From Alphaproteobacteria bacterium (GTDB lineage Bacteria > Pseudomonadota > Alphaproteobacteria > Ferrovibrionales > Ferrovibrionaceae), in NCBI GenBank assembly GCA_017307375.1, contig JAFKFH010000012.1:124001-188000 (forward strand): a stretch of 64,000 nucleotides of DNA. Reading direction: 5' to 3'. Shown one piece after another: positions 7,872 through 16,176 of the stretch. Each line of letters begins with the position of its first letter. The stretch's first letter is position 1. The position numbers and the translations under genes are program-made. The notes below the pieces were generated by a model that ran no database searches, was not told where the DNA came from, and saw only the letters and a program-made list of their open reading frames with translations.

Positions 7872-8453
7872 ATGGCGCAGGTCAAGAAGACCGAGGTTCG
7901 CGACCGGATACTGGCCGCGGCCGCTACGCTGTTCGCGGAACTGGGGTATGCGCGGGCGACGGTCAGCCAGATCGCCAAGGCCGCCGGTACGGCCCCGTCG
8001 AACGTCTACGTCTATTTCAAATCGAAGCTCGAGATCGTGTTCGCGATCTACGACCCCTGGCTGAAGGAGCATCTCGACTTGCTGGACGCCGAGATCGCGG
8101 GCCTGGACACGCCCGAGGCGCGCGTCTTCCGCATCGTCGAGAAACTGTGGCGCGATATCCCGGCGGACCGCAACGGCTTCGCCAACAACCTGATCCAGGC
8201 GATCTCGCAGGCGACACCGGAAGATTGCTACGATCCGGCGCTGCTGCGCTGGACCGAGCAGAAGATCGCCGGGCTGCTGACCGCCTCGCTGCCGCCACGG
8301 CGCGCCGCCGAGATCGACGCGCTACGCTTCGCCCATATCCTGATGATGGCCTTCGACGGCTTCGCGGTAAACTACGCGATCAACCGCGCCATCCACTGCG
8401 ACGACGCGATGATCGAGCAGATGTGCGCATCGATTCTGGGGCGCGCGGGTTGA
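7872..8453 (+). CDS. TetR-family transcriptional regulator of the N-heterocycle operon
   Basis: A 193-residue TetR/AcrR-type regulator. The N-terminal helix-turn-helix covers about residues 9-55 and includes FAELGYARATVSQIAKAAG and the NVYVYFKSK recognition region. The rest is a helical ligand-binding domain ending FDGFAVNYAINRAIH. The frame is open far upstream, but the ATG at 7872 begins the conserved part (MAQVKKTEVRDRILAAA) and fits the divergent promoter. It faces away from the nicX-like gene with 105 bp between them, where two operator-like repeats lie. I infer that it represses the catabolic operon until a pathway metabolite binds. Confidence 0.9.
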   Translation: MAQVKKTEVRDRILAAAATLFAELGYARATVSQIAKAAGTAPSNVYVYFKSKLEIVFAIYDPWLKEHLDLLDAEIAGLDTPEARVFRIVEKLWRDIPADRNGFANNLIQAISQATPEDCYDPALLRWTEQKIAGLLTASLPPRRAAEIDALRFAHILMMAFDGFAVNYAINRAIHCDDAMIEQMCASILGRAG

Positions 8454-8508
8454 CCTTGCCGATGAACCGCCCGCCAGCCCTTCAGACCGATGTGAAAAAA
8501 TGCTCCCG

Positions 8509-9180
8509 TTAAGCCTTCGTCGCGTGGATGATCCATTCGCGAACCTGATGGCCGAGGTTATCGTATGAAATCGTCGCCATCTCGGCCTGATCGATGCGGA
8601 AATCGCCGAACAGCGGGGCTATGTCCTCGGCCGCGGTAAACCGTGACGGCCCCTTGCCCTCAAGCGGGCCCTCGCCGCAGACCCATTGCCGCCTGCCCAC
8701 ATTCTCGCCGGTCCCGTCGCCCCACGAGCCGTCGGCAAAGGTACGCGCATAGAGCCTGCCCCCGGGCTTGAGTACCCGATGCGCCTCGGCATAGATCGCC
8801 CGGGATTCGGCAAAGCCGTTGCAGTAGACGCATTCGTTGTCGATCACCGCGTCGAAGCCGGCATCCGCGAACGGCAGGACCGTGACATCACCGACATGCA
8901 GGCTGCCCCGGCTCGACCAGTCGGGGACTTCGGCATCGAGCCGGACACGGGCCTGATCGATCGCCGAGGGCGAGCCATCGACGCCGGCAAAGCCGAAGCC
9001 CTCGCGCGCCACGTACCAGAGATTGGCGCCGGGGCCGCAGCCGATCTCGAGGATCCGGACGGCGGCGCGATCAGGGGTGCGGTAGAAATTGCGCGCAACA
9101 AAGCGGATAAGCTCCTCGCCCGGGTATTTTCCCCAGGGGTGATTGCGAAAGACCTCATCCCAAACCGGATCCCACGTCAT
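8509..9180 (-). CDS. Class I SAM-dependent methyltransferase
   Basis: A 223-residue methyltransferase of the Methyltransf_11/25 type. The SAM-binding motif I is ILEIGCGPG near residue 43, motif II is GVDGSPSAIDQAR, and the motif following the central strand is FDAVIDNECVYC; HRVLKPGGRLYA is the usual post-motif segment. It lies 27 bp after the NeuC-like epimerase gene in the same direction, so the two probably form a pair. With a nucleotide-sugar epimerase as partner, methylation of a glycan or its precursor is a reasonable guess. A small-molecule or quinone substrate cannot be ruled out. Confidence 0.85.
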   Translation of the reverse strand: MTWDPVWDEVFRNHPWGKYPGEELIRFVARNFYRTPDRAAVRILEIGCGPGANLWYVAREGFGFAGVDGSPSAIDQARVRLDAEVPDWSSRGSLHVGDVTVLPFADAGFDAVIDNECVYCNGFAESRAIYAEAHRVLKPGGRLYARTFADGSWGDGTGENVGRRQWVCGEGPLEGKGPSRFTAAEDIAPLFGDFRIDQAEMATISYDNLGHQVREWIIHATKA

Positions 9181-9207
9181 CAGACCGTTCCTCTCACAGA
9201 AACCGTG

Positions 9208-10374
9208 TCAAGCAGATGCCACGTCGTGGAACTTCTTCGCCAGCACAACGGGCAATTCGATGCTGGCAAGAATCGCGTGGATCGCATCCGAGGCGTTGCA
9301 ATCGCCATACAAGGACGAGGCATCTTTGACGGCCTCACGAAACTCGTTCGAGATGGCCTCCTCGATTGCCGACGCGATTTCGTCGGCCGTCTCGCCGCAA
9401 TGCAGAATGGATGCCGAATACAACCGCCCTTTCTGCCGATCACCGATATTGACGGTGGCGACCTTGACGGCTGGCGCCTCAATGATGCCACTCGATGAAT
9501 TGCCGAGGACAAGGTCCGCCTGTCGCATGAGGCTCAGGTAACGGCGCTGACCCAACGAGACGACACAGCGGCTCCGCGCGGCGTTTCGCGCCGACCAATC
9601 TTCAGCCATTGCCGCAATCTCGCGACCACCGGCATCGGCATTCGGTTTCGTCAACACCACGGTCGCCCGCGGAAATCGATCAAGCGCGGCAAGCATTTCG
9701 GCGAAGGCCGCCGCCGGCCTGAGGGCTCCCAAAGTCGCCGGATGATAGGTGGCGAGAAAAAGCGGCGATGCCAGCGACATCCCCAAATCGGCAGCCAGTT
9801 CGTCCCGCGACAGCGGCTCGATCCGCTTGATCGCATCGAGACCGGTATTACCGACATCGAACACACGATTCGGGTCTTCGCCCAACTGAATGACCCGCCG
9901 GCGATACGGTTCGGTAGAGACGAAATGCCACCACGCAGCCTTCGTTATGCTGTGCCGGATCCAGTCGTCGACCGCGCCTTCTGTCACCTCACCGCCGGCA
10001 ATATGCGCAACCGGGATACCGAGCAGCGCGGCAGCCTGCGCGGCGGCAAGGATTTCATAGCGGTCGCCGAGGACCACGACGATATGCGGCGCCAGCCGGC
10101 GCAAAGAATCGGTCATCGAGACGATGCCGAGGCCGAGCGATTTCGCCATGCCGGCGCGGCTGTCGGAAGAGAGCTGGGTTTCGACGCAATCGGCGATGGC
10201 AAAGCCGTCGCGGCGGATATCCTCGACCGTCAGGCCGAACTCGGGGGCGAGATGCATGCCGGTAACAACCAGTTGCAGCTCGAGCGCCGGGTCGGCGTCG
10301 ATCGCCCGCATCAGCCAGTAAAGAAGGCCGTATTCCGCGCGGCTACCGGTGACGACCGCGATGCGTCTGGTCAT
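9208..10374 (-). CDS. UDP-N-acetylglucosamine 2-epimerase, hydrolysing (NeuC/LegG-like)
   Basis: A 388-residue enzyme of the hydrolysing UDP-GlcNAc 2-epimerase family, GT-B fold. It starts MTRRIAVVTGSRAEYGLLYW and carries LGDRYEILAAA, HIAGGEVTEGAVDDWIRHSITK and LGNSSSGIIEAP, all NeuC hallmarks. NeuC-type enzymes release ManNAc or a di-N-acetyl-hexose for sialic or legionaminic acid synthesis. I place the start at 10374, where GGAG stands 7 bases upstream; a GTG 21 bases earlier is open but has no ribosome site. No NeuB or NeuA homologue is in the window. Codon use in parts of this gene (AAG/AAA, TTG, ACG mixtures) looks less GC-biased than its neighbours, which hints at separate acquisition. 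Confidence 0.87.
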   Translation of the reverse strand: MTRRIAVVTGSRAEYGLLYWLMRAIDADPALELQLVVTGMHLAPEFGLTVEDIRRDGFAIADCVETQLSSDSRAGMAKSLGLGIVSMTDSLRRLAPHIVVVLGDRYEILAAAQAAALLGIPVAHIAGGEVTEGAVDDWIRHSITKAAWWHFVSTEPYRRRVIQLGEDPNRVFDVGNTGLDAIKRIEPLSRDELAADLGMSLASPLFLATYHPATLGALRPAAAFAEMLAALDRFPRATVVLTKPNADAGGREIAAMAEDWSARNAARSRCVVSLGQRRYLSLMRQADLVLGNSSSGIIEAPAVKVATVNIGDRQKGRLYSASILHCGETADEIASAIEEAISNEFREAVKDASSLYGDCNASDAIHAILASIELPVVLAKKFHDVASA

Positions 10375-10383
10375 GCAGGGGCT

Positions 10384-10437
10384 CCGATCGGGCACTGGCC
10401 CGGACGATCAAGACATACCGTCCGGCGGCCCGATCGG
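10384..10437 (-). other. Nested hairpin between the binding-protein gene and the neuC-like gene
   Basis: Outer arms CCGATCGGGC (10384-10393) and GCCCGATCGG (10428-10437) are perfectly complementary. Inside them CCGGACG (10400-10406) pairs with CGTCCGG (10419-10425). The structure begins 18 bases after the binding-protein stop and its far arm overlaps the GGAG ribosome site (10382-10385) of the epimerase gene. There is no U-tract, so it could be a stabiliser or partial terminator for the upstream message, or a structure that masks the epimerase ribosome site. Confidence 0.6.
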
Positions 10438-10455
10438 CCACTCAAAATCCCCCGA

Positions 10456-11511
10456 TCAGAACATCCCGGCCTTGTCGACCGGAATCCACGGCGCGGTGGC
10501 GCGGTCGACCTGGTTGAAGGCCGGGAACTTCTCGCGCAGCTGCTTCATGTTCTTGACGCCGCTCGAGATCAGCTCAGCCTGGGTGAACAGGGTCGGCGGG
10601 ATGGTGATCTCGTGGTCCAGCGGTTCCTTGGCGAGCTTCTTGGCGATCGCCCGCACCGAGACCGCGCCGATCGCGGCCGGGTTGGTCGCTGCGGTGGCGG
10701 CCCACGGGCTGCCCGGCTTGGTCATCAGCTGGATGTCCTGAGTCGAGATGTCGGCGGTGTAGACCTTGACCTTGTCGGTCATCGAGGTCTCCTCCAGCGC
10801 CATCACCACGCCCTTGCCGAATTCGTCATAGGGGGCGAAATAAGCATTGATCGTCGGGTTGGCGCGCAGCACCGCCTTCACCTGCTCGGCATTCTTGACC
10901 GAGAACGGCGAGTCGAGCGTGCCGGTACGCGCGATCTCCTTCATGCCGGGGTTGGCACCCTTGATGTCGGTGAAGGCCTTGTCGCGCTTGTCGAGCGGCA
11001 GGATGCCGGCGACGTAGACGTAACCGATGTTCGCCTTGCCCTGGAAATCCTTCAGCATCGCCTCGAGCGCCATGCGGCCGAGCAGCACGTCGTCCTGGGC
11101 GATCTGGTTGATTTCGGGATGCTGCAGGTCGACGTCGAAGGCCACGACCGGGATGCCCTTGGCCACGGCGTCGGCCGCCGGCTTCTTCAGCGTCTCGGTC
11201 AGGCCGTGGTCGATGATGATGCCGTCGACCCCCATGTTGATCGCCTGATAGACGAAATTGGCCTGGGACTGGTTGTCCATGTTCTTGCCGAAGGTGGTCA
11301 GCTTCATGCCGATCAGCTCGGCCTGGCGCTCGGCCCCGGCCCGGTACATCTCCATGAACTCGCCTTCCACCATCTGGCGGATCAGGGCGACATGGACCTG
11401 CTTCTTGCCGTCGAACGGCGCCGGCTTGGCGCCCTGGGCCATGGCGGGCGCAGCCGCCAGCAAGGCGGCGACGCCGACGGCGGTCAGCGCGAGCGACTTG
11501 ATCAGTGACAT
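10456..11511 (-). CDS. Sugar ABC transporter substrate-binding protein (methylthioribose-type, inferred)
   Basis: A 351-residue RbsB/Peripla_BP_4-type periplasmic binding protein. A signal peptide covers about residues 1-26 (ends APAMAQ). The mature protein has the two-lobe pattern with VHVALIRQMVEGEFMEMY at the start, MGVDGIIIDHG and GIPVVAFDVDLQHPE. It is the last transporter gene of a unit read mtnK, ATPase, permease, binding protein. Association with the S-methyl-5-thioribose kinase suggests that the ligand is methylthioribose or a related 5-deoxy sugar; the fold alone says only sugar-like ligand. Confidence 0.88.
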   Translation of the reverse strand: MSLIKSLALTAVGVAALLAAAPAMAQGAKPAPFDGKKQVHVALIRQMVEGEFMEMYRAGAERQAELIGMKLTTFGKNMDNQSQANFVYQAINMGVDGIIIDHGLTETLKKPAADAVAKGIPVVAFDVDLQHPEINQIAQDDVLLGRMALEAMLKDFQGKANIGYVYVAGILPLDKRDKAFTDIKGANPGMKEIARTGTLDSPFSVKNAEQVKAVLRANPTINAYFAPYDEFGKGVVMALEETSMTDKVKVYTADISTQDIQLMTKPGSPWAATAATNPAAIGAVSVRAIAKKLAKEPLDHEITIPPTLFTQAELISSGVKNMKQLREKFPAFNQVDRATAPWIPVDKAGMF

Positions 11512-11549
11512 TCTCGTTTCCTCCTGGTTGTTTCCCTGAACACCGGCGC

Positions 11550-12539
11550 CTACCTCCGCCGGGCGAGGCCGAAAGTGAAGGCGAGCGCCGCGACGAGCAC
11601 GACGCCCTTGATGAAGTCCTGCCAGAAATAAGGCAGGTTCAGCATGGTCAGTCCGTTCAGCAGCATGCCGACGAAGATCGCGCCGACGATGGTGCCGAAG
11701 GCATTGGGGCGCCGGGCGCCCAGCACGGCGAAGCCGATCAGCGCCGCGCCGACCGCATCGAGCAAGAGACCGCCGCCGGACGAGACGTCGCCGCGGCCGA
11801 CGCGCGCGGCCAGGATGATGCCGCCGACAGAGGCGATCAGGCCGGACAGCACATAGGCGACGATCCGGTAGCGGTCGACCTCGGCCCCGACCAGGCGGGC
11901 GGCCTCGGCGTTGCCGCCGATCGCGTAGAACACCCGGCCCCAGCGGGTATGGTCGAGCACGACATAGACGATCACTGCCAGGGCCAGCATGAACAGCACC
12001 GGTGTCGGCACCAGGTCGAACAGCCGCCCCTGGCCGAGAAACAGGAAGCCGTCGGAGAAGCTGCCCGCGGCCTCCTCGCCGTTGGGCAGGATCATCCCGG
12101 TGCCGATCGAGCGTCCGCCCGACGGAATCAGCTGCAGGCCCTGGATCAGGAACATCGTGCCGAGCGTCGCGAGCAGGTCGGGGATGCGCAGCCGCACGAT
12201 CAGGATGCCGTTGACCAGGCCGATCAGGGCGCCCAGCGCCAGGCAGGTCAGCACGGTGGCGGTGCCCGACATTTCGGCCACCACCATGCAGTAGGACGCG
12301 GCCATCACCGTCATCGCCGCGGTCGAGCCGACCGAAAGGTCGAGGCCGTCGATCACCAGGGTGAAGGTCAGGCCGAGCGCCAGGATCGCATAGACGGTGA
12401 CGCCGAGCAGGATCGAGAACTGGTTGGGGCCGGACCAGAACGCCGGCTGGACCAGCCCGAGCCCGACGAACGACACGGCCACGACGATCAGAAAGCCGTA
12501 GCGGATGAAGAAATTAGACATGTCGCCCTTGCGGCTCAT
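11550..12539 (-). CDS. Ribose-type ABC transporter permease
   Basis: A 329-residue inner-membrane permease of the RbsC/BPD_transp_2 family with about eight to ten hydrophobic segments. The conserved cytoplasmic loop includes GRVFYAIGGNAEAARLVG, the EAA-like contact for the ATPase, and GLTFTLVIDGLDLSVGS near the N-terminus, a signature of this family. It overlaps the ATPase gene stop by 4 bp and precedes the binding protein gene by 38 bp. It forms the channel of the inferred methylthioribose importer. Confidence 0.92.
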   Translation of the reverse strand: MSRKGDMSNFFIRYGFLIVVAVSFVGLGLVQPAFWSGPNQFSILLGVTVYAILALGLTFTLVIDGLDLSVGSTAAMTVMAASYCMVVAEMSGTATVLTCLALGALIGLVNGILIVRLRIPDLLATLGTMFLIQGLQLIPSGGRSIGTGMILPNGEEAAGSFSDGFLFLGQGRLFDLVPTPVLFMLALAVIVYVVLDHTRWGRVFYAIGGNAEAARLVGAEVDRYRIVAYVLSGLIASVGGIILAARVGRGDVSSGGGLLLDAVGAALIGFAVLGARRPNAFGTIVGAIFVGMLLNGLTMLNLPYFWQDFIKGVVLVAALAFTFGLARRR

Positions 12540-14077
12540 ACGGCTGCCCTGCCCTTTTCACGCGACTGAGGCGCCTGCGCCGCCCAATGCACCAATTGCC
12601 GCCGGTCGATCGCGCCGACCAGTTGCTGTCCCGCCACCGCGCCGTGGTTCAGCACCACGACCCGGTCGGCCACTTCGAGAATTTCGTCGAGATCGGCGGC
12701 GAAGACGATCACCGCCCGGTCGCGGCAGTTCGCCCGCAGATGCGCGTTGATGTCATGGCGCGAGCGGATGTCGATGCCCTGATAGGGTTCGTCCAGCAAC
12801 AGCACCCGCGACGGCTTGACCAGCCAGCGGGCCACCACGACCTTCTGCTGGTTGCCGCCGGAAAGCGAGCCGATCTCGGCGCTTTCCCCGTCGCATTTCA
12901 CCCCCATCGCCCCGATCATCCGCATCGCCGCGCGCTTCTCGGCATCATGGCGGATCAGGCCCGACCACGAGAACAGGGCGCCGAAGTCGCGCAGGAACGG
13001 CAGGGTGATGTTGTGGCGGATGGTAAATTCCGGGATCACCGCGTTGGCCGCGCGATCCTCGGGCACCAGGAAGATGCCGTTGCCGATCGCCTGCGCGGCC
13101 GAGGCCGAGGCCACCGGGCTGCCATCGACCAGAATCTGGCCCGAGACCGGCTGGCGCAGCCCGAACAGGCATTGCGCCAGTTCGGACTTGCCCGCCCCGA
13201 TCAGCCCGGTGACGCCGACGATCTCGCCGGCACGGGCGACGAGGTTCAGCGGCGGGGCGCCAGGCATCACCACGAGGTCGCGAAGTTCCAGGCGCGGTGC
13301 ACCAGACTGGTCGGGCACGACCGCGACGCGGTCCTCGGCCCGGTCGAGATCGCCGACCATCGCGGTGACGATTTCGGTCACCTTGAACGGCGCCTGAAGC
13401 AGGCCGCCGAAGCGGCCGTCGCGAATGACCCCGACACGGTCGGCGATGCGCTCGATCTCGTGCAGGCGATGGGAGACGTAGAGAATGGCGACGCCTTCGC
13501 GCCGCAGGCGGTCGAGGCGGGAGAACAGCCGGTCGGCCTCGCGTTCCGACAACGACGAGGTCGGCTCGTCGAGGATCAGCAGCTTCGGGTCGGTCGCCAG
13601 CGCCCGGGCAATGGCGATCAGCTGTCGGTCGGACTGCGCCAGGTCGGCCACCTGCATGTCGAGGTCGAGGTGATCGAGCCCCATGCGGGCCGCGATCTCG
13701 GCGGCCCGCCGGGCGATCTGCTGCGGCCGATAGAAGAACGGCGCGCCCTCGCCCACCAGCAACTCGGCCAGCGCCAGGTTCTCGGCGATCGTCATGTTGG
13801 GCACGACGCCCTGGTCGATCAGCTGATGGACCGTGGCGATGCCGTTGCGATAGGCCTCGTGCGGCGATGAAAAGCGCACCGGCTTGCCGTCGACCAGGAT
13901 CTCGCCATCGTAGTCGGGATAATAGCCGCAGATGATCTTGATCAGGGTCGACTTGCCGGCGCCGTTGGCACCGACCAGCGCAAAGATCTCGCCCGGGTTG
14001 AAATCGAACGAGACGCCATGCAGCGCGACCGTCGGGCCGAAGCGCTTGCCGATGTCGCGGACGGAAACGGCGGTCAT
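12536..14077 (-). CDS. Ribose-type ABC transporter ATP-binding protein (double ABC domain)
   Basis: A 513-residue RbsA-type ATPase with two fused nucleotide-binding domains. The first has Walker A GANGAGKST at 36-44 and Walker B LLILDEPTSSL. The second has the degenerate GLIGAGKSEL and the strong signature LSGGNQQKVVVARWL with LLLDEPYQGID. This asymmetry is normal for RbsA. The gene overlaps mtnK upstream and the permease downstream by 4 bp each, which ties transporter and kinase into one co-translated unit. Confidence 0.94.
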   Translation of the reverse strand: MTAVSVRDIGKRFGPTVALHGVSFDFNPGEIFALVGANGAGKSTLIKIICGYYPDYDGEILVDGKPVRFSSPHEAYRNGIATVHQLIDQGVVPNMTIAENLALAELLVGEGAPFFYRPQQIARRAAEIAARMGLDHLDLDMQVADLAQSDRQLIAIARALATDPKLLILDEPTSSLSEREADRLFSRLDRLRREGVAILYVSHRLHEIERIADRVGVIRDGRFGGLLQAPFKVTEIVTAMVGDLDRAEDRVAVVPDQSGAPRLELRDLVVMPGAPPLNLVARAGEIVGVTGLIGAGKSELAQCLFGLRQPVSGQILVDGSPVASASAAQAIGNGIFLVPEDRAANAVIPEFTIRHNITLPFLRDFGALFSWSGLIRHDAEKRAAMRMIGAMGVKCDGESAEIGSLSGGNQQKVVVARWLVKPSRVLLLDEPYQGIDIRSRHDINAHLRANCRDRAVIVFAADLDEILEVADRVVVLNHGAVAGQQLVGAIDRRQLVHWAAQAPQSREKGRAAV

Positions 14078-15327
14078 CGCGCCGACAGCTCGCGGGCCAG
14101 GTCGATGACGTCGCCGATGCCGGCGAAGCCCGCCCGGCCCCGGGCGAGTTCGGCGCCGAGGCGCAAGGCCGCCACCTCGGCCCGCGCACGCTCCTCCAGG
14201 TCGGGAATCGTCGCGATCTCGGCGACCTTGGCCAGGCCGACGATGCGCCGCATCATCTTGACCCCGGCAAAGCCCAGCGTGTCGGCGAACAGCCGCTTCA
14301 TGAACGCCTGGCGGAACGCCTCGGCGCTCTCTCCGTCGAGGTCGCGGCCGATGAACGACGTGCCGCGCTCGGCATCTTCCGCGCGCCAGAGACCCAGGAA
14401 CTTGGCCTCGAACGACGTCCAGACCTCGCGCGTCGCGGCAAGCAGCCAGTCGCGATAGGGCGCAGGGTCGCGGCCGGCCGCGCGCTGCCGGTAATCCTGC
14501 GACAGATAGGCCAGCAGCAGATTGGCGATCAGCGCGCCGGGATCGAACCCCATCGGCCCGTAGAACGAGAATTCGGGGTCGATGACGAAGGTTTCCTCGG
14601 CGTTCGCCATGATCGAGCCGGTATGCAGGTCGCCGTGGATCAGCGCCTCGGCGCGGGTCATGAAGGCGTATTTGATCTCGCCGACCGCGGCGCGCAGGCC
14701 CGGCTCGCGCTGGATCGCGTCGATCGCCGCACGCGGCAGGGCCGGATTATAGGCGTTGGTCTCGTTGTCCTCGTAGGGATGGGTAAGGACAAAATCCTCG
14801 GTGATCTTGCACAGCTCGATGTTGATGGCGCGGCCGACCGCTTCCTTCTTCACGTCATGGCCGAGAAACAGGTCCGACGTGTGGAACAATGTGCGCGCCA
14901 TGAAGGTCGACAGGTGATCGGCCATGCGCGGAAACACCAGGCCTTCCATCAGTTCGTGCCGCAGGATGCGATGGTTGCGCAGGTTGCGCATGACCACGAG
15001 CGACATGTCCGACGACGCGTGATAGACCGCCGGCACGTGCTCGGGGCACAGCGCGCCGAAGCGTTCCAGCGCGGCCACCTCGAAATCCATGCGATGGCGG
15101 GTCAGCGGCCAGGATTCGCCGACGACCCGCAGGAACGGTACCGCCTGCTTGACCACGACCGTCTCGTCGGCATTGCGGCGGTTGGTGACGACGAAGACGA
15201 AGTTCAGGTTGCCGTCGCCGACCTCACGCACGTCGAGATCGTCGAAGCTGGTGAAACGCTCGTGCATCGCCGGCAGGCCGGCAAGATAGGCCGCGATATT
15301 GGCTTCGGTGATCCGTTCAAAGGCCAT
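14074..15327 (-). CDS. mtnK: S-methyl-5-thioribose kinase
   Basis: A 417-residue kinase of the MtnK family (aminoglycoside-phosphotransferase-like fold). It phosphorylates methylthioribose to methylthioribose-1-phosphate in methionine salvage. Diagnostic segments are EVGDGNLNFVF (35-45), catalytic HGDLHTGSIM (231-240) and the metal-binding DPEFSFYGPMGFDPG (250-264). The ATG at 15327 was chosen because GAGAA lies just upstream and similarity starts there, although the frame is open into the gntR gene. It follows gntR by 8 bp and overlaps the importer ATPase, so this branch seems to use imported methylthioribose. The next enzyme, MtnA isomerase, is not in the window. Confidence 0.93.
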   Translation of the reverse strand: MAFERITEANIAAYLAGLPAMHERFTSFDDLDVREVGDGNLNFVFVVTNRRNADETVVVKQAVPFLRVVGESWPLTRHRMDFEVAALERFGALCPEHVPAVYHASSDMSLVVMRNLRNHRILRHELMEGLVFPRMADHLSTFMARTLFHTSDLFLGHDVKKEAVGRAINIELCKITEDFVLTHPYEDNETNAYNPALPRAAIDAIQREPGLRAAVGEIKYAFMTRAEALIHGDLHTGSIMANAEETFVIDPEFSFYGPMGFDPGALIANLLLAYLSQDYRQRAAGRDPAPYRDWLLAATREVWTSFEAKFLGLWRAEDAERGTSFIGRDLDGESAEAFRQAFMKRLFADTLGFAGVKMMRRIVGLAKVAEIATIPDLEERARAEVAALRLGAELARGRAGFAGIGDVIDLARELSAR

Positions 15328-15335
15328 GATCGTTC

Positions 15336-16064
15336 TCACGCATCGGGGCGGCGCCGCCGGATCAGATCGAAGCGGACGACGTCGGTGTTGTAATAATCGT
15401 TCGAGTAGCAGATCGGCATGCCCGCCGCGTCGTAGAAAACTTCCTCGAGCAGCAGGAAAAGCCCGACGCTCTCCGACATTTCCGGCAGATCCCGGCGGGT
15501 CAGCACGGTCGGGGCGATCGCCGTGTGGGTATAGGCCATCGGATGCCCGGCCGCGGCGAACAGTTCGAACAGCGATTCGCCGATCTCGCCCTGGCAGGTA
15601 TCGTAGACGTCCTTGCGGACGATATCGATGCAATAGGCGGCGATCACCGTGCCGGCGCGCCGGACCCGCTCGATGCGGACGCAAGGATCACCCGGCTTAA
15701 GGTCCAGGCGGCGGGCCAGGTCGTCCGGTGCCGCGATGGTCTTGACCTGGACGCGGTCGGTCGACGGCTCCTCCTTAATGCCACGGATCAGTTCGGTCAC
15801 CGATTTCAGGTCGGCCAGGTCATGGTTCAGCACGACCGGCGGGCGCTGCACGAAGGTACCGCGGCCCTGTACCCGATAGAGCAGGCCCTGCGACACGAGG
15901 TTGGCGACCGCCTCGCGCAGGGTCGAGCGTCCGACGCCGAAGGTCGCCGACAATTCGCTTTCGGTCGGCAACTGGTCGCCGGCCTTCAGTCGCTGTTTGC
16001 GGATCAGTTCCAGCACACCGTCCTGGACCTTTTCACGCAGCGGCCGTTCGACCCGAAGCCGCAT
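15336..16064 (-). CDS. GntR-family regulator with UTRA domain (HutC subfamily)
   Basis: A 242-residue regulator. The winged helix covers about residues 5-72 (QLPTESELSATFGVGRSTLREAV, then LLYRVQGRGTFV). A UTRA effector domain follows from about residue 90 to the end, with LARRLDLKPGDPCVRIERVR and the closing segment ICYSNDYYNTDVVRFDL. It is the first gene of the unit containing mtnK and the importer, so a sugar-phosphate such as methylthioribose-1-phosphate is the likely effector. AT-richer sequence and one half of a 10-bp inverted repeat precede the start. Confidence 0.9.
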   Translation of the reverse strand: MRLRVERPLREKVQDGVLELIRKQRLKAGDQLPTESELSATFGVGRSTLREAVANLVSQGLLYRVQGRGTFVQRPPVVLNHDLADLKSVTELIRGIKEEPSTDRVQVKTIAAPDDLARRLDLKPGDPCVRIERVRRAGTVIAAYCIDIVRKDVYDTCQGEIGESLFELFAAAGHPMAYTHTAIAPTVLTRRDLPEMSESVGLFLLLEEVFYDAAGMPICYSNDYYNTDVVRFDLIRRRRPDA

Positions 16065-16088
16065 TTTCCTCCCCCGAGGCAGAATTTA

Positions 16089-16176
16089 TTTGTCTGATGA
16101 CTATCCCTATCAAACGTCGCAGCGCACCGTCAAGCGAGCGTCATTTCGCATGCGCGGGAGAAAAAGATCAGACAAA
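16089..16176. promoter_or_regulatory. Inverted repeat TTTGTCTGAT ... ATCAGACAAA upstream of gntR
   Basis: A perfect 10-bp inverted repeat occurs at 16089-16098 and 16167-16176, flanking the gntR promoter region. The gntR-proximal copy is 25 bp before the start codon. The distal copy overlaps the stop codon of the preceding racemase-like gene. The GTCTGA half-site resembles the GTmTA core of HutC-type operators only loosely. Two separated sites could allow looping by the GntR dimer. Confidence 0.5.

Noticed and set aside
8454-8508. A possible terminator between convergent tetR and methyltransferase genes
   Set aside because: No convincing stem-loop could be drawn in the 55-bp gap.
9208-10395. 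GTG at 10395 as start of the NeuC-like gene
   Set aside because: It has no ribosome site and lies in the hairpin; the ATG at 10374 has GGAG at good spacing and starts the conserved sequence.
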